NCBI GenBank assembly: GCA_002347755.1
Contig: DDXT01000021.1
Coordinates: forward strand, 1 to 38,533
Length of the DNA stretch: 38,533 bases
From: Caryophanales bacterium UBA2253
Lineage (GTDB): Bacteria; Bacillota_I; Bacilli_A; ML615J-28; CAG-698
Direction: 5' to 3'
Part shown: one piece after another, positions 33,358-38,533 of the stretch
Position numbering within the stretch: the stretch's first letter is position 1
Layout of the letters: each line of letters starts with the position of its first letter
The notes under the pieces: model-generated
What the model was told of the DNA's origin: nothing
Databases searched by the model: none
What the model saw: the letters and a program-made list of their open reading frames with translations, nothing else
Made by a program: the position numbers and the translations under genes

Positions 33358-34164
33358 TCATTCTCCATTGCTCAAAAAATAAATGTTGTATTGTTTTATC
33401 CCCGCGACCACGACGGTTTCTCTCACGAAGATGACATAGACTTGGCGGCTGGCGATCAGGTCGTTTCCGGTGGTGGCAAAATAATCATAATTGATGTTGA
33501 TCCCGGCGGACGAAAACGACCGGCTGACCAAGTCGGTGCAGTAATAGGAATTGTTACGGTTGAAAATGAAACTGAAATTATAAGGTTTCCCGATCTGGGC
33601 GTCGGCGTAAGCAATGGTTTGGTCTCTTTGGTCCGCGGTCGTGTACTTGACCCGCAAACCGATGATCATCGGCGAGACCCCATCCTCTCCCAACCACTCT
33701 TCGTAAGTTATCCAATCGTTGGGCGCCAGGATGACTTCGTTGCCAGAGGCGTTCGCGCCGTTTCCGATGACTTCAAACATTTCGGTTCCGGCGTCATCGG
33801 CGTTGATGGTCGCGTGGCCGAGGTAAAAAGCACGGGCCAGAAGCCCGGTTGCCCACCCAATGTTTTTGTTGTCGCGCATCGGATTTCGGTTGGTGACGAC
33901 GATGTCGGTTTTTGATCCGATCAAACGGTCTTCAACGTTGAAAACGCTCCGGGAAACATCTTCGTAATCATGAATCGGCTCCACCAGAAAATAATGATTT
34001 TCGGGGATGCCGTCGCTGATGTCGGCCGGGACGCCCCGAGCCTTGAAGGCTTCGATCTTTTGGTTGACAAAACCGATTTCGACGGTTCCGTTCACCAAAA
34101 AGACAAAAACCACTCCAAAAATGAGGATGAATAGTTTTTTTATCGTTTTAATCAATAAGATCAT
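33358..34164 (-). CDS. YiiX-like permuted papain-fold (peptidase C92/NlpC-P60-type) membrane-anchored protein
   Basis: A 268-residue protein with an N-terminal TM anchor or signal (about 8-27). The likely catalytic pair is His117 in YLGHATI and Cys209 in NSYYCTDLVSRSF; His before Cys is the circularly permuted order of the YiiX/C92 branch of the NlpC/P60 superfamily. GKPYNFSF before the Cys is also typical. Substrates of this family include lipids or amides and are mostly unknown. It lies upstream of mnmE with translational coupling (TGA, one base, ATG) and is divergent from fic. Confidence 0.75.
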   Translation of the reverse strand: MILLIKTIKKLFILIFGVVFVFLVNGTVEIGFVNQKIEAFKARGVPADISDGIPENHYFLVEPIHDYEDVSRSVFNVEDRLIGSKTDIVVTNRNPMRDNKNIGWATGLLARAFYLGHATINADDAGTEMFEVIGNGANASGNEVILAPNDWITYEEWLGEDGVSPMIIGLRVKYTTADQRDQTIAYADAQIGKPYNFSFIFNRNNSYYCTDLVSRSFSSAGININYDYFATTGNDLIASRQVYVIFVRETVVVAGIKQYNIYFLSNGE

Positions 34165-34212
34165 GGCTGTTTCCTCATTTCCAAAGCATCCTTCTGGTTA
34201 ATGACTATTCTA

Positions 34213-34241
34213 ATTATACTCGTCATTCCCACCCTTTTCAA
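34213..34241 (-). promoter_or_regulatory. Promoter for the YiiX-like gene and mnmE
   Basis: Minus strand TTGAAA (34241-34236), 17 bases, TATAAT (34218-34213). It is back to back with the fic promoter. Confidence 0.8.
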
Positions 34242-34254
34242 TAATGTTTTTTTC

Positions 34255-34283
34255 TTGTTAATTGCGAAAGCTTGTGATATAAT
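34255..34283 (+). promoter_or_regulatory. Promoter for fic
   Basis: TTGTTA (34255-34260), 17 bases, TATAAT (34278-34283), followed by AAAGGAGG and the fic ATG at 34312. Confidence 0.8.
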
Positions 34284-34311
34284 CAAATCAGACAAATAAA
34301 GGAGGTTCATT

Positions 34312-34995
34312 ATGAGTGATTGGCCGCTATTAAAGATGCAGGAAATCGCATCGAAAAAATTCGATTCCAAAAACGTAAGTCCGGAATTCCGGGAATGCTT
34401 CATTCAAAATTCCCTGGCTTATGAAAATGATTGGGTTACGCTGGAAAACGTCAAAAACGTTCTTTCGGGCAATGCATGCGGGCTCGATCCCAAAAAAGTT
34501 GCCGTCATCGAAAATCATGCCAAAGCTTTATCTTTCGTGATCGATTTATGCAACAGTGGTGAAAAACTGGACGAAAACAAATTAAAAGACCTTCATGAGA
34601 TTTTGATGGCCGGCATCGGAACCGGCGGACTCTACCGGAATGTGGACATTTCCGTCAAAGGCTCGAATCACACGCCCCCAAGCCATTTGAAGGTGTACGA
34701 CCGCATGAAAAAGTATTTTGAAACGTTGGAAGACAGCAGCGGCGACGTCTTTGAAAAGATTGCTTACAGCCATTTGCAATTGGCCAAGATCCATCCGTTT
34801 TTGGATGGAAACGGACGCTGCTCGAGGCTGATCCTCGCTTATGAAATGATGGTTCACAGTTTATATCCGGTCATCATCCCTTCAAACAACAAAGAAAAAT
34901 ATTTCCAGGCGCTTGAAGAATTCAAGGTCAACAAAAACATTGTTCCTTTCGTTACTTATCTCAAGCAACTGGAACAGTCATATTTGGAAAAGTGA
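34312..34995 (+). CDS. Fic-domain protein with N-terminal inhibitory motif (class II)
   Basis: Fic proteins usually transfer AMP from ATP to a target hydroxyl. The active-site motif HPFLDGNGRCSR (161-172) is intact, with catalytic His161 and the Asp and Arg residues. SLAYEN at 34-39 matches the inhibitory (S/T)xxxE(G/N) motif, whose Glu38 would block ATP in the closed state; its N-terminal position makes this a class II Fic. GLYRNVDISVKGS (106-118) forms the usual substrate-flap region. At 227 residues it is compact and has no appended DNA-binding domain. Target unknown; a housekeeping or toxin role cannot be separated from sequence. It interrupts the canonical jag-mnmE neighbourhood. Confidence 0.92.
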   Translation: MSDWPLLKMQEIASKKFDSKNVSPEFRECFIQNSLAYENDWVTLENVKNVLSGNACGLDPKKVAVIENHAKALSFVIDLCNSGEKLDENKLKDLHEILMAGIGTGGLYRNVDISVKGSNHTPPSHLKVYDRMKKYFETLEDSSGDVFEKIAYSHLQLAKIHPFLDGNGRCSRLILAYEMMVHSLYPVIIPSNNKEKYFQALEEFKVNKNIVPFVTYLKQLEQSYLEK

Positions 34996-35012
34996 AATCA
35001 CTTCGGTGATCT
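34993..35012 (+). repeat. First copy of a 20-bp hairpin repeat
   Basis: TGAAATCACTTCGGTGATCT includes the fic stop codon and a 5-bp stem ATCAC-TTCG-GTGAT with a stable UUCG-type tetraloop. An identical copy lies at 35177-35196. Confidence 0.85.
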
Positions 35013-35014
35013 CA

Positions 35015-35046
35015 GAGCGTTGACAAAGTCAATGCTCATTTTTTTT
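35015..35046 (+). terminator. Terminator after fic
   Basis: GAGCGTTGAC-AAA-GTCAATGCTC forms a 10-bp stem with one wobble, followed by A and eight T residues. Confidence 0.85.
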
Positions 35047-35209
35047 GTAATAAAATGGGACAATGGCACCAAAAAGATATCTTTTTCGTGTCTAAAAAAG
35101 TGTTTTTTTGTTATTTCAAGATAGTTTTGGAAAAATTAACTAACCCCATCTTTGGAAATGGGGTTTGTCATCAGTCTGAAATCACTTCGGTGATCTTTTT
35201 GTGTCCTGT
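35047..35209 (+). other. Non-coding interval with hairpins between fic and the acyltransferase-like gene
   Basis: After the fic terminator the interval holds a T-rich stretch, an 8-bp hairpin (AACCCCAT at 35142-35149, ATGGGGTT at 35158-35165) and then the second TTCG-hairpin repeat with a T run. I see no convincing gene. It could be a small RNA, a decayed segment or a duplicated 3' end. Confidence 0.4.
35177..35200 (+). terminator. Second copy of the hairpin repeat, terminator-like
   Basis: The same TGAAATCACTTCGGTGATCT, here followed by four more T residues, so that ATCAC-TTCG-GTGAT plus a T run can act as an intrinsic terminator. No gene ends directly before it. Confidence 0.6.
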
Positions 35210-35238
35210 TTTACTTTTCCTCGGCTTTGTGTTAAAAT
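35210..35238 (+). promoter_or_regulatory. Probable promoter for the E2/CAT-like gene
   Basis: TTTACT (35210-35215), 17 bases, TAAAAT (35233-35238); GGAGG and the start codon follow. Confidence 0.55.
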
Positions 35239-35260
35239 ACTTCCATGGAGGCTAACAAAT

Positions 35261-36118
35261 ATGTTTGGAAAACGAAGCGACGGGATCCGTTTAAAAACCA
35301 TTGACCCCATTTTTAAACTCATTCCCCATATCATGAAAGACCGGAGTGATTCACAGGTCTCATATTTATACCCGGTGCGATGCGATTCTCTCGACAGTTT
35401 CGTTGCTGCAAAAAGGGCCGAAGGGATTTCTTATAATTACATGCATTTGGTCATTGCGGCAGTCGTCCGGCTGATCGCCCTGCGGCCGCAGCTGAACCGG
35501 TTCGTCATGAACGGCCGGCATTACAAGCGCAAAATCATTTATGTGTCGCTCGCGGTCAAGAAAACCTTGAAGGACGAGGGCGACGAGACGACCGTCAAAG
35601 TGGGCTTCACGGGTTTGGAAAGCATTTCTGAGATCAAAGCCAAATTGGATGAGGTGATTTTGGCCAACACCACAGCGAAAGCCATCAACGACACCGATAA
35701 AACCGCCAAAATACTGACCAGAGTCCCGAATTGCATGATCAAATTTGCAGTTTGGTTCTTAAAATGTCTCGACAAACATGGGATGCTTCCCAAGAAGATC
35801 ATTGAAGTGTCCCCTTTTCATACGACCCTTTTCATCACCAACCTAAAATCGATCAAGATCGATTTCGTTTATCATCATCTTTATAATTTCGGAACCACCG
35901 GCATCTTCGTCAGCATGGGAAAAGAGAAAATGCAGGCCTTCGTTGAAGAAGACGGTTCAATCAAAGCCGCCAAAGTCATGAATCTCGGCGTCGTCACCGA
36001 CGAACGTTTTTGCGACGGTCTCTATTACGCCAATTCCCTCCGTCTATTGAAGCGGATATTTGAAAACCCAGCCGTGTTGGAATCAAAAATAGAAAAACTT
36101 ACCCCCGACATCGATTGA
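35261..36118 (+). CDS. 2-oxoacid dehydrogenase E2 / CAT-like acyltransferase-fold protein without the catalytic His
   Basis: A 285-residue stand-alone protein resembling the catalytic domain of E2 acyltransferases and chloramphenicol acetyltransferase: YNYMHLVIAAVVRLIALRPQLNRFV (cut short by family convention near 58-80), SPFHTTLFITNLKSI, GIFVSMGK and the C-terminal VVTDERFCDGLYYA. E2 enzymes carry DHRxxDG; here residues 247-253 read DERFCDG, so the catalytic His is Glu248. No lipoyl or E1-binding domain is present. Start chosen at MFGKRSDG after GGAGG; the frame extends 20 codons upstream through the promoter. It probably binds an acyl-CoA-like ligand or oligomerises, but activity is doubtful. 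Confidence 0.8.
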   Translation: MFGKRSDGIRLKTIDPIFKLIPHIMKDRSDSQVSYLYPVRCDSLDSFVAAKRAEGISYNYMHLVIAAVVRLIALRPQLNRFVMNGRHYKRKIIYVSLAVKKTLKDEGDETTVKVGFTGLESISEIKAKLDEVILANTTAKAINDTDKTAKILTRVPNCMIKFAVWFLKCLDKHGMLPKKIIEVSPFHTTLFITNLKSIKIDFVYHHLYNFGTTGIFVSMGKEKMQAFVEEDGSIKAAKVMNLGVVTDERFCDGLYYANSLRLLKRIFENPAVLESKIEKLTPDID

Positions 36119-36138
36119 AAATTTCTCCAAAAGCAAAA

Positions 36139-36168
36139 ACATCGGATCAAACGATCCGGTGTTTTTTT
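36139..36168. terminator. Bidirectional terminator between the E2/CAT-like gene and jag
   Basis: ACATCGGATC-AAAC-GATCCGGTGT forms a 10-bp stem with one wobble and T runs on each strand, between convergent genes. Confidence 0.85.
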
Positions 36169-36178
36169 ACATTATTGT

Positions 36179-36940
36179 TTATTCTTGTTTATTGTCTTTC
36201 GCAACCGTTTCAATCGTTTCTTGCGTTTCCGCCGGTTTTGGGGCTGCGTTTCCGGCTGGAACTACGACTCCGGCCACGGGTTCTTTTTCAATCTTCGGGG
36301 TTTCCGGAGCTTTGGCCATCGGTTTGTATTCAATGACCAGGAAGCGGTTCGGCTCTTCGCCTACCGAATAAGTCCGGACATCATTCCAAGTGGAAAGCTT
36401 GTTGTGAACGATCTTACGTTCATATGCGTTCAAGTAGTCAAGTTGGATCTTTTGCTTGGTTCGGGAAACCTGTTTGGCGAAATCGACTGCCATGTTTTCC
36501 AAGTTCTTTTCGCGGCGTTTTCGATATCCGCCGACATCCACCATGACGATCTTGGTTTCTTCTTCGCCTTCGTAGTACTTGTTGACGACGGTGGAGACCA
36601 AAATTTGCAATGCAATCAGGTTCCGGGAGTTCTTTCCGATCAGATAACCGTTGAAGTCCCCGGCGTCAACGTTGAATTCAACATTGTTTCCGCGAACTTT
36701 TTTTTCAATGAATCCCTGAATGTTGTTGTTGTCCAAAATCATCTGAATGTATTCTTTGCCCCGGGTTATCCCGTCTGCATCGATGACGGCTTCGACTTCG
36801 ATCTTGCTTCCGATTCCCAGAAAGCCCTTTTTCTCGTTGACGATCGTAAAGGTCAGATCCGATTCTTTGACTCCGAATTCGGCGACCGCCAGCTGTTTTG
36901 CCTCTTCAAGCGTTTTGACTTCATATAGTTTTCTGTGCAT
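36179..36940 (-). CDS. jag: KhpB/Jag RNA-binding protein
   Basis: A 253-residue RNA-binding protein with the Jag N-terminal domain (about 1-52, EAKQLAVAEFGVKESDL), a KH domain (about 65-125) and an R3H domain (about 130-206) with Arg175 and His179 in ERKIVHN. The KH loop reads GKNS (102-105), so the last Gly of the usual GxxG is Ser. A Pro/Glu-rich tail (about 207-253) extends beyond R3H. Located 13 bp after yidC as in most Bacillota. In other species it regulates cell elongation and binds many mRNAs. Confidence 0.96.
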   Translation of the reverse strand: MHRKLYEVKTLEEAKQLAVAEFGVKESDLTFTIVNEKKGFLGIGSKIEVEAVIDADGITRGKEYIQMILDNNNIQGFIEKKVRGNNVEFNVDAGDFNGYLIGKNSRNLIALQILVSTVVNKYYEGEEETKIVMVDVGGYRKRREKNLENMAVDFAKQVSRTKQKIQLDYLNAYERKIVHNKLSTWNDVRTYSVGEEPNRFLVIEYKPMAKAPETPKIEKEPVAGVVVPAGNAAPKPAETQETIETVAKDNKQE

Positions 36941-36953
36941 TTCTATTCTCCAA

Positions 36954-37865
36954 TCATATCTTAGCTTTTAACTGTTCAATGCGTTTTTTGCTGCTCTTGT
37001 AGCCGATGTAGGCTTGGAGGGTCGAATAAAGGTTACCGACCAGCCAGTACAATCCCAAAGCGGCCGTGCTTTGATAAACAAAGAACATCATCATGACGGT
37101 CATTCCGTACATCATGATCTTCATGGTCATCTCGGTTTGCTTCTGAGTATCGGTCGGAGCCGGCTGACGGTAAGCTGGAAGCGTTGACTGCGATTCCAAT
37201 TTGGCTTTCTTCTGGCGATGAGTGGCCAGGAGTTGGCTCATGATCTGGGTTCCGCCGACCAAAACGGCCAGAATGATGATTCCCCATTTTTGGAATTCGC
37301 CGGCGTCGCGGCCCGCAAACAGATCCAATCCGAAAATTTTGGTGGTCAGGAAGGAGAAATCAAATTGATATTCTGCTCCCAATGTCTTCGGTATGCGCTG
37401 CAAAGTTTGATAAAAGGACAAAAATATCGGCAATTGCAATAACTGAAGCAGGCATCCGCCGATCCCGACACCGAATTTTTTGTACAGCTGCATCATTTCC
37501 ATCTGTTTTCGCTGGTTGCTTTCCGGATCAGTCTTTCCGGCGTATTTCTGTTCGAGTTTCGCCTGTTCCGGGGCCATGAGCTGCATTTTCAGGGTCATGT
37601 CGTTGGTCTTGGCATAAATCGGCCAGGCTGCGGTTCGGATCAGGATGGTCGAGAACAGAATTACCAATCCGTAATTTTGGAAGGCAATGCTTTTTCCGAT
37701 CAGCCACATGACCGCTGCCATCGGCCAAACAAGAACGTCGCCGGCTTTTTTGATGCCGTCGATCGGTTCGTAAACCGTCGTTCCGGTGCCGCCGCAGCTG
37801 CTGAACAAGAACAATCCGAGGATTGCCAAAGCCACAAATAAGTAAGTTTTGTAATGTTTTTTCAT
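36954..37865 (-). CDS. yidC: Membrane protein insertase YidC
   Basis: Inserts proteins into the membrane alone or with SecYEG. The 303-residue lipoprotein form has a lipobox FLFSSC (Cys24), five TM segments and the conserved groove arginine in the first inner TM (STILIRTAAWPIYAK). The cytoplasmic hairpin has PEQAKLEQKYAGKTD, followed by a basic C-terminal tail (SSKKRIEQLKAKI). It overlaps rnpA by 4 bases (ATGA), so translation is coupled. Confidence 0.97.
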   Translation of the reverse strand: MKKHYKTYLFVALAILGLFLFSSCGGTGTTVYEPIDGIKKAGDVLVWPMAAVMWLIGKSIAFQNYGLVILFSTILIRTAAWPIYAKTNDMTLKMQLMAPEQAKLEQKYAGKTDPESNQRKQMEMMQLYKKFGVGIGGCLLQLLQLPIFLSFYQTLQRIPKTLGAEYQFDFSFLTTKIFGLDLFAGRDAGEFQKWGIIILAVLVGGTQIMSQLLATHRQKKAKLESQSTLPAYRQPAPTDTQKQTEMTMKIMMYGMTVMMMFFVYQSTAALGLYWLVGNLYSTLQAYIGYKSSKKRIEQLKAKI

Positions 37866-38212
37866 TTTATCTCCTGTGTTGGTTTTTGTTCGTCAATTTT
37901 TTTTAATAAGCGGGTTATTTGTTCATCTTTCTGAACAAAGGACAAGGATTGCGAGGCCGTTTTGACGACGATGAGCATCTTCAGATGGCTCAGGGTTTCG
38001 AGTTTCGCTCGGATTATTTCGCGCAGCACCCTCTTTTCGTAATTTCTTTCCACGGCGGTTCGAAACTGCCGCGAAGGCGAGATGGCGATTTTTGGGCATG
38101 TTTCCGAAGTTATCATATAATAAATGGCGTAATACCGGTTTCCGACGCTTCTTCGCATTTTAACGAGTTTGTCGATATCATGGTTTTTCTTTAAACTGTA
38201 TTTCCGATTCAT
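37862..38212 (-). CDS. rnpA: Ribonuclease P protein component
   Basis: Protein subunit that helps the RNA subunit process tRNA 5' ends. The 116-residue protein starts MNRKYSLKKNHDI, after AGGAGTCAT; the frame is open 18 codons upstream but without a ribosome site. The RNR-type motif appears as RTAVERNYEKRVLRE, somewhat diverged. Position between rpmH and yidC is the universal one. Confidence 0.96.
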   Translation of the reverse strand: MNRKYSLKKNHDIDKLVKMRRSVGNRYYAIYYMITSETCPKIAISPSRQFRTAVERNYEKRVLREIIRAKLETLSHLKMLIVVKTASQSLSFVQKDEQITRLLKKIDEQKPTQEIK

Positions 38213-38234
38213 ATGACTCCTCTGGCTTAAAACA

Positions 38235-38274
38235 AAAAAGACCACTCCCATGTTTTTTTGACACACGAGTGGTC
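38235..38274 (-). terminator. Hairpin terminator or attenuator between rpmH and rnpA
   Basis: Minus strand GACCACTC and GAGTGGTC pair into an 8-bp stem with a 19-base loop, then a run of T. It probably reduces read-through from the strong rpmH promoter into rnpA-yidC-jag. Confidence 0.7.
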
Positions 38275-38288
38275 CAGGTTTTTGTTTT

Positions 38289-38423
38289 TTAAGCTGTTAA
38301 TTTGTAGCGGCCTTTTTGACGTCTGCGTGATAAGACAAGTCTTCCGCCGACAGTCGCCATGCGGGCGCGAAACCCGTGAGTTTTGATGTGTTTGCGTTTA
38401 TTCGGTTGGTATGTTCTTTTCAT
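38289..38423 (-). CDS. rpmH: 50S ribosomal protein L34
   Basis: A 44-residue basic protein starting MKRTYQPNKRKH and containing HGFRARMAT and GRLVLSRRRQKGR, the L34 signature. AGGAGG precedes the ATG by 8 bases. It is the first gene of the rpmH-rnpA-yidC-jag cluster, which in most bacteria lies beside dnaA and oriC. Confidence 0.98.
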   Translation of the reverse strand: MKRTYQPNKRKHIKTHGFRARMATVGGRLVLSRRRQKGRYKLTA

Positions 38424-38457
38424 TCGGAGCACCTCCTATATTAAACCATGCTGGATT

Positions 38458-38486
38458 ATTATATTATATTTCTAAAATTTAGTCAA
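38458..38486 (-). promoter_or_regulatory. Strong promoter for rpmH
   Basis: Minus strand TTGACT (38486-38481), 17 bases, TATAAT (38463-38458), within an AT-rich stretch. The remaining bases to 38533 hold no visible DnaA box or gene. Confidence 0.85.
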
Positions 38487-38533
38487 GCCTTTTTCAATGT
38501 TTTTTCGGATGGTATGTTATAAATCTAAATGCA

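Noticed and set aside
35055..35255. A 66-codon frame between fic and the E2/CAT-like gene
   Set aside because: No ribosome site, very Phe/Val-rich from T-rich DNA, and it runs through hairpins, the second terminator-like repeat and a promoter.
38487..38533. Origin of replication or DnaA boxes at the right edge
   Set aside because: The synteny suggests dnaA/oriC is near, but no TTATCCACA-like boxes are visible in the bases present.
1..38533. CRISPR array, insertion sequence or prophage
   Set aside because: No regularly spaced repeats, transposase, integrase or phage structural genes were seen. The only phage-like signal is the C-terminal domain of the ispE fusion.
1..38533. Mycoplasma genetic code (UGA as Trp)
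   Set aside because: UGA ends ybaB, rnpA, fic and other genes at the expected lengths, and Trp is encoded by TGG.

Overview
This window looks like a chromosomal segment close to the replication origin of a Bacillota bacterium. Two conserved Gram-positive blocks support this. On the right edge is rpmH-rnpA-yidC-jag, with mnmE further in. On the left is rsmA-ispE-spoVG-glmU-prs, which follows the Bacillus subtilis order but lacks yabG, veg, sspF, purR and yabJ. A dnaX-ybaB-recR block lies between them. UGA is used as a normal stop (ybaB, rnpA, fic), so the code is standard rather than the mycoplasma code. SpoVG without the neighbouring spore genes, a GlmU that has lost its acetyltransferase half, pyruvate phosphate dikinase, and a secreted nuclease locus fit a non-sporulating, possibly wall-deficient lineage such as the free-living Acholeplasmatales/Izemoplasmatales relatives. 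That placement is inference only.

Layout. 1-260: two tandem strong promoters reading leftward out of the window toward an rRNA-leader-like sequence, probably the start of an rRNA operon. 261-6173 (minus): prs, truncated glmU, spoVG, a very unusual 863-residue ispE fusion, rsmA. 6322-7443: ferredoxin-type aldo/keto reductase. 7537-16323 (minus): one operon encoding a CUT1-type ABC importer (ATPase, two permeases, binding lipoprotein), a thermonuclease-like lipoprotein with OB folds, and a large OB/Ig/lamin-tail surface lipoprotein; I read it as a candidate machine for degrading and importing extracellular nucleic acid. 16530-22493 (minus): ygiQ, dnaX, ybaB, recR and a small membrane protein. 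22580-24303 (plus): T-box leader and asnS. 24356-28915 (minus): ppdK, a TtcA-like thiolase and a two-TM ectodomain protein. 29113-31971 (plus): a 125-residue unknown, NfeD, a stomatin-like SPFH protein, and a PAP2 phosphatase. 32007-34164 (minus): mnmE and a permuted papain-fold (YiiX-like) protein. 34312-36118 (plus): an auto-inhibited Fic protein and an E2/CAT-like acyltransferase lacking the catalytic His. 36179-38423 (minus): jag, yidC, rnpA, rpmH.

Most genes run on the minus strand, away from the right edge, as expected for leading-strand genes if oriC/dnaA lies just beyond position 38533. Sigma-A-type promoters and intrinsic terminators are unusually clear and define most transcription units. 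The two most noteworthy items are the IspE / degenerate IspE / PBECR4-like nuclease fusion and the nuclease plus ABC importer operon.
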